Shown here piece by piece: positions 34,359-43,179 of a stretch of DNA of 64,000 nt. The notes under the pieces are model-generated. The model searched no databases, was not told the origin of the DNA, and worked only from the letters and a program-made list of their open reading frames with translations. Positions within the stretch are counted from its first letter, which is position 1. Each line of letters begins with the position of its first letter. Location of the stretch: the NCBI GenBank assembly GCA_964483985.1, contig CAZADS010000009.1:1-64000 (forward strand). Reading direction: 5' to 3'. The position numbers and the translations under genes were made by a program. This stretch comes from CAZADS01 sp964483985 (GTDB lineage Bacteria > Pseudomonadota > Alphaproteobacteria > Thalassobaculales > Thalassobaculaceae).

Positions 34359-36257
34359 ATGGTGGGGCCATCTCGGGACGATGAACATCCAGTTGAGGTG
34401 TTTAAGAAATCTACCGCCGCATGCGTGCGCGCAATGTCAGGCGAACGTGAACTCGAAGTTAGTTACGGTGCTGAAACGCCTTCTATGGCGGGCGAAAAGG
34501 TTCGGTTGCCTTTACCACCCCGAGATCTGGATCCATTAGAAGTAGCAAAAGTTCGAGGTGAGGCGGACAGCTTATCACTTCGTTTACGTCACCACGATGC
34601 CAAAGTTCATGCCGAACGGATGCCATCAGGTCAGGCGGCAAAGGAAATATTTGAAGCCGTTGAACAAGCTAGAGTGGAAGCGATTGGTGCGCGTAGAATG
34701 GCCGGTGTGGCGCAGAATTTGGAAACTGCACTGGATGACCGCTATCGGAGACGGGGCTTTGAACGAATAAGTGACAAGGATGATGCTTCTCTAACCGACG
34801 TTGTGCAACTTTTAGCAAGGGAAGCGTTGACGGGACAAGCTCCACCTCCTTCTACTCGCCGCGTTGTGGACCTATGGCGCCCCTGGATCAATTCGAAAAT
34901 TGGGCAAGTATTAACTGATTTGGAAAAATTTGTTTCAGATCAAAATGCGTATGCTGATCAAGCGCGTCAACTGATTATGGACCTCGACTTAGAAATTGGA
35001 GAAGAAGGATTATCCGACGACGACGCGAGCGATTCTCAAGATGAAACCGATGGTGGCGAATCGGATGAAATGAATGATTCAGGAACGCGAGGTGCCAGTG
35101 AGGACGGAGAAGATTCAGAGATGATTCCCTCAGAGATGGAGGCGGGGGACGAAGCTGCTGATGGAGAGGACGGAGAAGATATGGATATGGAGCCGGGCGG
35201 TGGAGACGAGGAACCCGCTAATCCGGGAACTCCACCGATGTTTCATAATTCGGATGAGAAGCGTGGTGCCGGTTATAAGGCATTTACAACCGAATTCGAC
35301 GAAGTTGTGCCTGCTTCCGAGCTTTGTGACCCTGATGAACTAACAAGATTAAGGGCACTTTTAGATCAGCAACTAAATCACTTACAAGGCTTAATAGGAA
35401 AATTAGCAAATAGGCTACAACGAAAGCTTTTAGCAAAGCAAAACAGGTCGTGGCTTTTTGATCTTGACGAGGGAATTTTAGATGCTGGTCGATTATATCG
35501 GGTAGTTACGGCTCCTCTGTATCCTCTCTCATATAAAATGGAGAAAGATACGGAATTCCGGGACACGGTAGTATCTTTGCTGATAGATAATTCGGGATCG
35601 ATGCGTGGTCGCCCCATTACTATTGCGGCTATGAGCGCAGATATTCTTGCACGGACTCTTGAACGTTGTGGAGTTAAAGTTGAAATTCTCGGGTTCACCA
35701 CACGGGCTTGGAAGGGTGGTTTAGCGAGAGAAAAATGGATAGGAGGTGGTAAGTCGCAAAATCCAGGTAGGCTGAATGATCTTAGGCATATTGTTTATAA
35801 GTCAGCTGACGCTCCATGGAGGCATTCTCGAAAGTCTCTTGGGTTAATGTTGAGAGAAGGTATTTTAAAGGAAAATATTGATGGCGAGGCATTGTTGTGG
35901 GCCCATCATCGCCTAATCGCTCGACCCGAGGAACGGCGAATCTTAATGGTTATTTCTGATGGTGCCCCTGTTGACGATTCAACATTGTCAGTCAACCCGG
36001 GAAATTATTTAGAAAAGCATTTAAGAGAGGCGATTCAATTTATTGAAACGCGGTCGCCGGTAGAATTGGTAGCCATTGGGATTGGGCACGACGTTACACG
36101 ATATTATAGAAGGGCAGTCACAATTGTTGACGCTGAGCAACTTGGTGGAACCATGATGAACCAACTTGCTGATCTTTTTGATGAGGATGACGATTTAAAG
36201 CGCCCCGGTAAAAAACGACGTATGATAGTAAGTGGTGCGGGCGCCACTCGGATTTAG
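34359..36257 (+). CDS. cobT: Aerobic cobaltochelatase, CobT subunit
   Basis: Partner of CobS in the cobaltochelatase. The 632-residue protein has the CobT N-terminal region, a strongly acidic Asp/Glu/Gly-rich linker (about residues 215-295), and a C-terminal von Willebrand A domain with the metal-ion site SLLIDNSGSMRGRP (DxSxS, about residue 409) and ERRILMVISDGAPVDDSTLS. Length and layout are normal for the family. The gene converges on the iron permease with a 15-nt gap. Confidence 0.95.
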   Translation: MVGPSRDDEHPVEVFKKSTAACVRAMSGERELEVSYGAETPSMAGEKVRLPLPPRDLDPLEVAKVRGEADSLSLRLRHHDAKVHAERMPSGQAAKEIFEAVEQARVEAIGARRMAGVAQNLETALDDRYRRRGFERISDKDDASLTDVVQLLAREALTGQAPPPSTRRVVDLWRPWINSKIGQVLTDLEKFVSDQNAYADQARQLIMDLDLEIGEEGLSDDDASDSQDETDGGESDEMNDSGTRGASEDGEDSEMIPSEMEAGDEAADGEDGEDMDMEPGGGDEEPANPGTPPMFHNSDEKRGAGYKAFTTEFDEVVPASELCDPDELTRLRALLDQQLNHLQGLIGKLANRLQRKLLAKQNRSWLFDLDEGILDAGRLYRVVTAPLYPLSYKMEKDTEFRDTVVSLLIDNSGSMRGRPITIAAMSADILARTLERCGVKVEILGFTTRAWKGGLAREKWIGGGKSQNPGRLNDLRHIVYKSADAPWRHSRKSLGLMLREGILKENIDGEALLWAHHRLIARPEERRILMVISDGAPVDDSTLSVNPGNYLEKHLREAIQFIETRSPVELVAIGIGHDVTRYYRRAVTIVDAEQLGGTMMNQLADLFDEDDDLKRPGKKRRMIVSGAGATRI

Positions 36258-36272
36258 TTTTCAGGGTTTTGT

Positions 36273-37976
36273 TCAGAATCGATTCCAGAACTGGCCAATT
36301 TTCTGGTTTAATAAAATAACGGGAATAATTCCTGCCAACACTATGGTCAAAGCGGCTAACGAACATTCTTCCAGCATTTCGTCGGACGCATATTGATAAA
36401 CAAATGTTGCCAACGTATCAAAGTTGAATGGTCTGAGTACCAATGTAGCCGGCAACTCTTTCATAGTATCAACAAATACCAGCAGGGCACCTGTTAATAT
36501 ACTGCTTCGAATTAGTGGAAAATGGACGTAAATTAATGTTGCTAAAGGCCCGTGCCCAAGTGTCCTTGCTGCCATATCTATGTGCGGCGTTACTCGGCTC
36601 AATCCAGCTTCCACTGAGCCAATCCCCATGACCAAGAATCTTACTATGTAAGCAATCAATAGCGCAAAAATAGTACCGCTTATTATAAGACCTGTTGATA
36701 TACCAACGGTACTTCTCATTAGTGCATCTAAGCTATTCTCAAAACTTCCCATTGGTAGCAATATACCGATAGCTATAACCACACCGGGTACGGCATAACC
36801 TAAGGTGGCAAGCCGAACGGTAGATCGGACCATGGCTGCTGGGTGGAGCCTATAAGCATACGCAAGGAAAAGTCCAATGGACAAGGTGAAGACAGCAGCT
36901 AAAGCTGCCAAAATTATGGTGTTTGACGCACATTTAAAATAATCAAAAAGCGATACCTCGGAAAAGTTGGCCATGGCATAATTTGAAAGAACTATAGTGG
37001 GCACCAAAAACCCTATTGTAATTGGCAGACTACACGCAAGGATTGCTAGCATGCTTTTCCAGCCTTGAAGTTTTATGCCCGGTGCGGGCTTAAGGCGTGT
37101 TGAAGTTTCGTGGAAACGCTGTTTATGTCGCGAAGCACGTTCTATCCACACCACAAAAACGACAAATCCTAGTAAGACCAAAGTTAACTGACAAGCTCCT
37201 CCCGCATTCCCCATTCCAAACCAAACATCGAAAATACCCGCCGTGAGGGTTCGCACAGCAAAATAATCAACGGTTCCGAAGTCATTCAAAGTCTCCATCA
37301 ATGCCAGCGTCACGCCCACTACTATGGCTGGTCTTGCCAAAGGTAGTCCGACAGATAAAAAGCTTTGGATAGGCGTTCTGCCTAATGTCCGGCTGACTTC
37401 TAAGGCTGTAATGGATTGCGTTAAAAAAGAAACCCTAGCCATTAAGAATACATATGGGTACAGCACCAAAGTCATCATGGTAGCTGCACCGCCAATACTT
37501 CGAATTGCTGGAAACCAATAATCTTGGGTCGAGGTCCAGCCAAATAGTGCTCTTAAAAAAGTCTGAACCGGCCCAGCGTATTCTAGGAGATCAGTGTATG
37601 TATAAGCTATTACATAAGCGGGCATTGCCATAGGTAGAACAAGTGCCCAAGCAAAAAACTTACGGCCTGGAAATCGACACATCGCTATCAGCCATGCTGT
37701 TCCAGTTCCAATGATTGCTACACCTACACCTACGCTGGACATCAATAATATGGTTGTTAGGATGTATCTGGGCAGAACTGTTGTGGCAAGATGATCCCAA
37801 ATATTTTCCGTTGGCGAGAAGGCAAGTAACCCGATTGCCCCAATAGGGAAAACGACTAAACAAGCTACTATGATGGCACCTATGGGCCATACCACACTGG
37901 CGCCAGCGACGGTTCCAACAGGCCTTGTCACTAGCATATCTATTACGTTTTCACCATTGGTCTTGGTTTTGACCAT
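36273..37976 (-). CDS. Iron(III) ABC transporter permease, fused two-domain type (FbpB/SfuB-like)
   Basis: The 567-residue membrane protein contains two permease halves (about residues 60-275 and 345-560), each with about six helices and an EAA-like loop. EVSRTLGRTPIQSFLSVGLPLARPAIVVG and MAARTLGHGPLATLIYVHFPLIRSS are the two loops, and METLNDFGTVDYFAVRTLTAGIF is typical of Fe(III) permeases. It should take iron from the binding protein encoded 180 nt upstream. A Fur-box-like site precedes it by 45 nt. No ATPase gene is present in the window near it, so the energising subunit must be encoded elsewhere. Confidence 0.9.
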   Translation of the reverse strand: MVKTKTNGENVIDMLVTRPVGTVAGASVVWPIGAIIVACLVVFPIGAIGLLAFSPTENIWDHLATTVLPRYILTTILLMSSVGVGVAIIGTGTAWLIAMCRFPGRKFFAWALVLPMAMPAYVIAYTYTDLLEYAGPVQTFLRALFGWTSTQDYWFPAIRSIGGAATMMTLVLYPYVFLMARVSFLTQSITALEVSRTLGRTPIQSFLSVGLPLARPAIVVGVTLALMETLNDFGTVDYFAVRTLTAGIFDVWFGMGNAGGACQLTLVLLGFVVFVVWIERASRHKQRFHETSTRLKPAPGIKLQGWKSMLAILACSLPITIGFLVPTIVLSNYAMANFSEVSLFDYFKCASNTIILAALAAVFTLSIGLFLAYAYRLHPAAMVRSTVRLATLGYAVPGVVIAIGILLPMGSFENSLDALMRSTVGISTGLIISGTIFALLIAYIVRFLVMGIGSVEAGLSRVTPHIDMAARTLGHGPLATLIYVHFPLIRSSILTGALLVFVDTMKELPATLVLRPFNFDTLATFVYQYASDEMLEECSLAALTIVLAGIIPVILLNQKIGQFWNRF

Positions 37977-38020
37977 TTACCATTCCAAAACGTGTAACTT
38001 ATACGATCGTGGAAATCTGA

Positions 38021-38039
38021 TATAATGAGAATAATTATC
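38021..38039. promoter_or_regulatory. Fur-box-like site before the iron permease gene
   Basis: TATAATGAGAATAATTATC matches 16 of 19 positions of the classical Fur consensus GATAATGATAATCATTATC. It lies 45 nt upstream of the permease start on the minus strand, in the gap after the binding-protein gene. A Fur-family protein is encoded at 52.9 kb. Recognition by Fur rather than another iron regulator is inferred. Confidence 0.65.
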
Positions 38040-38155
38040 AATTGCGAAATATAATCACTGTCGAACGGCCTAAAACCTTATTTGTGCTAGTTGGAATTCG
38101 GGGAAATGATAGATTTTGTTAGGATCGCGTATTTAGTTGAGTGGTCGAAATTATT

Positions 38156-39193
38156 TTACCAGCCCACCCTATCTATTATTTTTTGAGATAAATTAGATAG
38201 ATTTGCGATTGTTTCAATGGGGATTTTATCTTCTCGAAATGTTCCCCATTTCTGCAGTTCGCCGGATAATGCGACTTTCGGATTAACCGGATATTCAAAA
38301 TTTATTTTTCCATAAAGGGTTTGTGCGTGGCTATCAGATAAAAATTCTAGCAATTGAATGCCGTGGTTCTTCCGTTTCGAATGTTTTACCAATCCTCCGC
38401 CAGAGATGTTTATGTGATTCCCCCGCCCTTTTTGGTTTGTGAAAATAATATTTACGCTTTTAGCCCACTCTCTATGCGCTGGGGATTTGGAATGTAACAA
38501 TTTTCCAAAATAGTAATTATTTATAATACTGACATCACATTCTCCCGTGAAAATCGCTTTGATTTGGGCACGGTCGTTCCCTTGAGGGCGTCGTGCTAGA
38601 TTTTCTGTCAAGGCTCTGGCCCATTCTTCCGCTTTTTTTTCTCCATTTGCTGCAATTATGGAGGCCAGTAGCGATCGGTTGTAAACGTGACTGCCTGGTC
38701 TACTGCATATACGTTGGTTCCATTTTGGATTAGCTAGGTCTTCAATATCTTCTATTTCCGTAGTACTCATTCTAGCCTTCGATACGGCAACTATTCTGGC
38801 ACGTTTAGAAAGAGCAAACCAAGTATTATCGCTGGCCCTAAGGTGCTTAGGGATATTTTTCTTAAGGACAGCTGAGTCAACGGGCGCAAGGAGTTTTTTG
38901 TGCGAGTAGGCCATTAATCGGGCTATATCTACCGTCAATACTACGTCAGCCGGCGTATGTTTTCCTTCAGCGGCAAGTCTGTCGGCTAGGCCTCGTTTGG
39001 AATAAACGATGTTTGCTATGATTCCAGTTCTAGCTGTAAACTCTTTTAAAAATGGGTTGATAAGAAAAGGTTGGCGATGTGAGTAGATATTCACGACCTT
39101 TTCTTCAGTATAACAGGTATCAGAGTTAATTAAGATCGTGGTGAATAAAAGCCCAAAATAAATAAGAAACGAATAGGGCGAAATTTTAAGCAT
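38156..39193 (-). CDS. Fe(III) ABC transporter substrate-binding protein (FutA/FbpA-like)
   Basis: The 345-residue periplasmic protein starts with a hydrophobic export signal (about residues 5-25). The mature part begins VVNIYSHRQPFLINPFLKEFTARTGI, followed by the ADVVLTVDIARL segment and the paired iron-binding tyrosines in SIINNYYFGKLL. It ends with GVALVKHSKRKNHGIQLLEFL-like helices. It should bind ferric iron and deliver it to the permease encoded next on the same strand. Its start overlaps the end of the desaturase-like gene by 8 nt, tying all four genes into one unit. Confidence 0.92.
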   Translation of the reverse strand: MLKISPYSFLIYFGLLFTTILINSDTCYTEEKVVNIYSHRQPFLINPFLKEFTARTGIIANIVYSKRGLADRLAAEGKHTPADVVLTVDIARLMAYSHKKLLAPVDSAVLKKNIPKHLRASDNTWFALSKRARIVAVSKARMSTTEIEDIEDLANPKWNQRICSRPGSHVYNRSLLASIIAANGEKKAEEWARALTENLARRPQGNDRAQIKAIFTGECDVSIINNYYFGKLLHSKSPAHREWAKSVNIIFTNQKGRGNHINISGGGLVKHSKRKNHGIQLLEFLSDSHAQTLYGKINFEYPVNPKVALSGELQKWGTFREDKIPIETIANLSNLSQKIIDRVGW

Positions 39194-40142
39194 TTGGGAA
39201 GTTCCATTTTCTAATGGGCGAAATTAAAGCGGTAAAAGAATTTTTAAATGAATTTAAATAAATGTAACGTAATGTATATGTTTGGGAGGTTTCATTATCG
39301 CTAAGGCCAAAAACCAAATTTTGGGTATCTGGGGCAACCATCAGAGTTTTGCCAAGACGATCCCAAACAGCAAGTGCTATTCCTAGATTTTTCCCATGGT
39401 GAATAGGATTCTTTGAATGATGAATTTGATGCTGAGCGGGAGAGATGAGCCAATATTCTAACCAATTCCAATATTTGATATAGATGTGTGAGTGTCGAAG
39501 ATTTGACCCCAACATGTGAAATACAAATAAAAATAAATTAGCTCCCATAACAGTCAGTAAATCTACCGATTTCCCGAAAAAGTAGATGAATGATGCTATG
39601 ATGAAAGAATGAACAAGTATGGCGCGCGCCGAAAAAATGAACATTTCAATGGGGTGAGTGCGAAAAATCGTAAAAGGCGTTAAAGTATCCGCTGAGTGGT
39701 GGACTTTATGAAAAACCCAAAGCGCGGGGACGTTGTGTAGGAGCCAATGGGTCCAATATTTAGTAAAATCGTCGACAATAAATAGCGTGGCAGTGAAGGA
39801 AATCACTACAATCGATGGGTTGATCGTCACAAGTGAGTTTGGGGGATACAAATGATGTAGGAACTCAAATATCACCAAGGTAGTTGTCGTCGTAGTAATC
39901 CAATAATTGGATATAATAGAAAATAGGACTTTATTGGTAAAAAATAATATATAATCAAGTTGGGCTGATTTAGAAAACCAAATTTTTCGGGAAAAATATA
40001 TCCCTGAAGCTTGAAAAACAGTTAATCCGTTTATTGTTTTCATCCATATGCATGCAATTAAAAAGGCAGATCCTAAATATAAAATGCATATTCGCTTTCG
40101 CGGGTCTAAAAATAATTGCAAAATTTCTTCTAGAATTTCCAA
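39186..40142 (-). CDS. Sterol desaturase/fatty acid hydroxylase family membrane protein
   Basis: The 318-residue integral membrane protein carries the di-iron histidine motifs of this superfamily: WTHWLLHN (HxxxH), WVFHKVHHS (HxxHH), LRHSHIYIKYWNWLEYW and HQIHHSKNPIHH. Hydrophobic helices flank them. Members hydroxylate or desaturate lipids using two irons and oxygen. Its position is unusual: it sits between a DUF4856-like gene and an iron-binding-protein gene under Fur-like sites, and its 3' end overlaps the latter by 8 nt. Lipid substrate unknown. Confidence 0.88.
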   Translation of the reverse strand: MEILEEILQLFLDPRKRICILYLGSAFLIACIWMKTINGLTVFQASGIYFSRKIWFSKSAQLDYILFFTNKVLFSIISNYWITTTTTTLVIFEFLHHLYPPNSLVTINPSIVVISFTATLFIVDDFTKYWTHWLLHNVPALWVFHKVHHSADTLTPFTIFRTHPIEMFIFSARAILVHSFIIASFIYFFGKSVDLLTVMGANLFLFVFHMLGSNLRHSHIYIKYWNWLEYWLISPAQHQIHHSKNPIHHGKNLGIALAVWDRLGKTLMVAPDTQNLVFGLSDNETSQTYTLRYIYLNSFKNSFTALISPIRKWNFPNA

Positions 40143-40183
40143 CTATCAAGATTTCTTCGAATAGTTACCAATAAATAATATGC

Positions 40184-40228
40184 AGAGGGGACCTTAGCAA
40201 ACTGAACTTAAGCTATCATCCCCCCTCT
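40184..40228 (-). terminator. Stem-loop after the DUF4856-like gene
   Basis: AGAGGGG (40184-40190) and CCCCTCT (40222-40228) are exact complements, with an inner CTTA/TAAG pairing, between the DUF4856-like gene stop and the desaturase start. There is no clean T-run on the minus strand. It could be a partial terminator or an mRNA-stabilising structure that sets a higher level for the first gene. Confidence 0.4.
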
Positions 40229-40238
40229 ACTATCAAAT

Positions 40239-41678
40239 TTAATCGTTTTCGGCGCTATCGCCTTTTCCGACTTTGTTAATGAGACCTTCAATGTTTGATA
40301 GCTGATCTTTCAGTCTAGCTTTGACGCCTAACTTTTCAACCATCAACCGTTGGACTTTAAGCATGTGAAGCATATATTCTCCCATGCTGGAACCCTGGTC
40401 TTTGACAAAATTTCCGTTCGCATCGATATCAACGACCTGACTCCCATTGGGTAATAGCGGGCCGTAACCAATCATCCGATTTAGTTTAACCGCCGTTTCT
40501 CCAAGGTTTTTTCTACCAGCTTGCAGTGCTAGAGAAAAACCCTTCAATTCTCCCCAATGTTTTCCATATTTTCGGTATGCTTTATACACATTTCCCTTGG
40601 ATTCAATAATGGTGTTGATCTTATCCAGGTCTTTGTAAACAGCACCAGCGTACTTAAAAATGGATTCGGCAATAACTTTTTCCCAATTCGATTCAATTAT
40701 ACTTGCATAGGATCGTAATTTATTTCGTTGTTGGTCGGTTAGCTTTTTGCCATCAGCTGAAATAATAAGTTTACGTCCATCGAGAAAGCTTTGCGTAACA
40801 TCTTTGTAATAGGTGGTTTTTCCGGATTTGTCGTATGATACCGCGTAATAGGAATGGGCAAAGTTCATTTCCCTATATAAATCTACTTTTCCATCGCCAT
40901 CGTAATCGGCTATTTTCAAAGCGGCGGATGGCGATTTAGATTTTTTACCTAATTTGGCGATTTCGTAATTTTGTTTCGCATTTAGCGTAAGTCCATGTGC
41001 TGCGGCACCCCAATAACCGAATGCCTCATCCCAAACGTGTTCTTTTCCAGTATACGGTTTTCCACCCTTATATTGTTTATCGTTCGGCTTTTTATCAGGC
41101 CCAAGTTTTTCGTCAAGATAGTTGTCTACTGCCTGATTATAGAACACTGCACCCATGATAAATTTGGATATTAGCTGTTTGTAGTCATATCCAGTGGCCG
41201 CATCAAAACCCTTTTTTGCCGCCGACGCTTTATCAATCATCTGTAATAATACTTCTTTGCCGGTTTGATTGCCCGGCCAGCCAGGCACGCTCCCTTTGTA
41301 GGTTTTACCAGCTAAATTTTTCTTTTTACTGAGTTGATCAATATGGGTTTGTTTTATAACAAAACCTTTATTAGTTTTGGGAGCTAGAATTTTACGACCC
41401 TCACCCTTCTCTGAAAAGTAACTAAGCATTTTTTTCCTTAATTCAGGATTTGCTTTGCCATTACCTTTTCCACTTAGCGACTTTAAGGAGTCATGTAAAA
41501 GGTGACGGGCAATTTGACCTTTATATGACACTGTATTCTTTTCTTTACCAAACCATGCGCCCTTATAGGTGACAGGATATGGCCCATAAACATTTTCGTT
41601 GGCACTAGCCGGTAGCGCTAATGTTATAGAAAGGCCTAATGCACTTAAAACCGTACTCGCTGCAATGAATCGTTTCAT
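40239..41678 (-). CDS. DUF4856-like exported protein, iron-regulated
   Basis: The 479-residue protein has a clear signal peptide (MKRFIAASTVLSALGLSITLALPASA, cleavage near residue 26) and a mature domain resembling DUF4856: YPVTYKGAWFGKEKNTVSYKGQIARHLLHDSL, GKEHVWDEAFGYWGAAAHG, and a calcium-site-like DYDGDGKVDLYREMNFAHSYYAV. DUF4856 proteins are often encoded beside imelysin-like iron-regulated proteins; their function is unknown. Two Fur-box-like sites lie 28 and 70 nt upstream. It is the first gene of the iron operon, and its strong lysine content suggests a periplasmic or surface location. Confidence 0.8.
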   Translation of the reverse strand: MKRFIAASTVLSALGLSITLALPASANENVYGPYPVTYKGAWFGKEKNTVSYKGQIARHLLHDSLKSLSGKGNGKANPELRKKMLSYFSEKGEGRKILAPKTNKGFVIKQTHIDQLSKKKNLAGKTYKGSVPGWPGNQTGKEVLLQMIDKASAAKKGFDAATGYDYKQLISKFIMGAVFYNQAVDNYLDEKLGPDKKPNDKQYKGGKPYTGKEHVWDEAFGYWGAAAHGLTLNAKQNYEIAKLGKKSKSPSAALKIADYDGDGKVDLYREMNFAHSYYAVSYDKSGKTTYYKDVTQSFLDGRKLIISADGKKLTDQQRNKLRSYASIIESNWEKVIAESIFKYAGAVYKDLDKINTIIESKGNVYKAYRKYGKHWGELKGFSLALQAGRKNLGETAVKLNRMIGYGPLLPNGSQVVDIDANGNFVKDQGSSMGEYMLHMLKVQRLMVEKLGVKARLKDQLSNIEGLINKVGKGDSAEND

Positions 41679-41705
41679 TGTTTACTCCAATGTTGAAATG
41701 CGAAT

Positions 41706-41724
41706 GCGAATGAAAATCAATATC
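41706..41724. promoter_or_regulatory. Fur-box-like site 1 of the iron operon
   Basis: The 19 bases starting GCGAATGAAAATCA match 15 of 19 positions of the Fur consensus GATAATGATAATCATTATC. The site lies 28 nt upstream of the DUF4856-like start codon. A related copy lies 42 nt further away, so this may be a tandem operator. Confidence 0.6.
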
Positions 41725-41747
41725 AAAACAAAGTCAAGGAATATATT

Positions 41748-41766
41748 GCGAATGCGAATCAATATT
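41748..41766. promoter_or_regulatory. Fur-box-like site 2 of the iron operon
   Basis: The 19 bases starting GCGAATGCGAATCA match 13 of 19 positions of the Fur consensus and repeat the TGCGAATGCGAAT motif also present at 41699-41711. The paired arrangement fits a tandem Fur operator covering the promoter of the minus-strand operon. It is separated from the B12 riboswitch, which is transcribed the other way, by about 60 nt. Confidence 0.5.
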
Positions 41767-41825
41767 AAAAAAGGAAAGAACTTTCCTTGACTTAAGTTTG
41801 TCTAAACTGGACTAATACGTGATCG

Positions 41826-42030
41826 ATGGCGCCCCTTGGGGCCTATGAGGGAACGTGGGAACTGTTGTGCAAAATAATTGACAACATAAAGCCGCGGCTG
41901 CCCCCGCAACTGTGAACGGATAGCTTCGATTTCAGGTTGCCACTGAGAAGACTATTTTGGAGTCTGATTGGGAAGGCGGAACCGAATGCAGAGACCCGTA
42001 AGCCAGGAGACCTGCCGACGATGTCGTTGC
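41826..42030 (+). promoter_or_regulatory. Cobalamin (adenosylcobalamin) riboswitch
   Basis: All landmark segments are in order: a GAGGGAA box near 41848, the GCCGCGGCTGCCCCCGCAACTGTGAACGG-type core (near 41891-41920), a variable stem, then GACCCGTAAGCCAGGAGACCTGCC, whose last 16 bases (42001-42016) are the classic B12 box. It precedes cobW-cobN on the plus strand. High cobalamin should shut these genes off. The platform downstream (42017-42100) is GC-rich and ends close to the cobW binding site, which suggests control of translation start. Boundaries are approximate. Confidence 0.92.
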
Positions 42031-42115
42031 CAACTCAGGCGCGGGGCGTAGTCTGGGTGCGGATGTTCCGCTAGGTGGCGACTTGGCTTAATGCTTTGGC
42101 GTGAAGGTACATCCT

Positions 42116-43168
42116 ATGGGAACAATTAACAACAATCAGCAAAATTTGAAAATTTCGACCACTGTGATAACTGGATTTTTAGGAGCTGGTAAGACTAGCC
42201 TGATAAAGCATTTAATTTCCACTGCCGGTGGACGCCGCCTTGCTTTTATAATAAATGAATTTGGAGAACTAGGTGTAGACCGCGAACTTCTGCTCGGATG
42301 TGGTATAGAAAATTGTACAGACGATGACGTAGTTGAACTAGCCAACGGGTGTATTTGCTGCACGGTAGCAGATGACTTTATGCCAACTATGAAGGGTCTG
42401 TTGGATCGATCGAGCCCGCCAGATCACATTATCATAGAAACATCCGGTCTAGCACTGCCAAAACCTTTAATTAAGGCTTTTGCTTGGCCCGAGGTGCGCA
42501 CACGAGTTACCGTGGATGGAGTGATCACGGTCGTTGACTCAGTCGCCGTTGCTTCTGGTCTATTTGCACATGACCCTGCGGCAGTTAAAAAGCAACGACT
42601 AGAGGATGATTCACTGGATCATGAAAGTCCACTGGAAGAACTTTTTGAGGAACAAATTCAATGCGCTGACATGATAATATTAAACAAGGCCGAATCGGTA
42701 GACGATGAGGCTTGGCAGATGGTCGAGTCTGCTGTAGCCCAGCATCAAAGACCGAAAGTCAAAACGGTTCGCGCTAGCCACGGTCAGATTGATTCTTCGA
42801 TTCTTCTAGGTCTAGGAGTAGGAGCAGAGTGCGATCTTGAAAGCCGCCGTTCACATCATGACGGTAACGAAACACACGATCATGAAGATTTTGAAAGTTT
42901 TACCATTGAACTAAACGAAATTAGTGATTTGGACTATTTCCTATCAAAGCTTTCAAGTGTAATAGCGGAACACGAAATCCTCCGAGTAAAAGGTTTTCTA
43001 TCACTTCCGGGGAAATCTATGAGACTAGTATTACAATCAGTAGGCGGACGTATACAACAATATTTTGATAGAGATTGGAGGGAAGATGAAACTCCCTCGT
43101 CTCAACTCGTGATAATAGGTCTTTATGGTTTACAACGATCCAAAATCGAATCGATTTTGAACGGATAA
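42116..43168 (+). CDS. cobW: CobW-type GTPase for cobalamin synthesis
   Basis: G3E-family metallochaperone GTPase of 350 residues. It has the P-loop TGFLGAGKTSLIKHL, the metal site GCICC in VELANGCICCTVADD, the ETSGLALPKP switch, ADMIILNKAE (NKxE guanine specificity) and a His-rich linker (HHDGNETHDHEDF) before the C-terminal CobW domain. It probably delivers cobalt or assists CobN. ATG 42116 has GAAGGT 7 nt upstream, so it is preferred over GTG 42101. It is directly behind the B12 riboswitch and 11 nt before cobN. Confidence 0.93.
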   Translation: MGTINNNQQNLKISTTVITGFLGAGKTSLIKHLISTAGGRRLAFIINEFGELGVDRELLLGCGIENCTDDDVVELANGCICCTVADDFMPTMKGLLDRSSPPDHIIIETSGLALPKPLIKAFAWPEVRTRVTVDGVITVVDSVAVASGLFAHDPAAVKKQRLEDDSLDHESPLEELFEEQIQCADMIILNKAESVDDEAWQMVESAVAQHQRPKVKTVRASHGQIDSSILLGLGVGAECDLESRRSHHDGNETHDHEDFESFTIELNEISDLDYFLSKLSSVIAEHEILRVKGFLSLPGKSMRLVLQSVGGRIQQYFDRDWREDETPSSQLVIIGLYGLQRSKIESILNG

Positions 43169-43179
43169 AAGAGACTTAG

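Noticed and set aside
35378..35701. 107-residue minus-strand frame inside cobT
   Set aside because: It covers the conserved von Willebrand A metal-site region of cobT on the other strand, so it is a shadow.
41699..41766. Repeated GCGAAT units as a CRISPR-like or minisatellite repeat
   Set aside because: There are only two blocks, they lie directly upstream of an iron gene, and they align to the Fur consensus, so an operator is the better reading.
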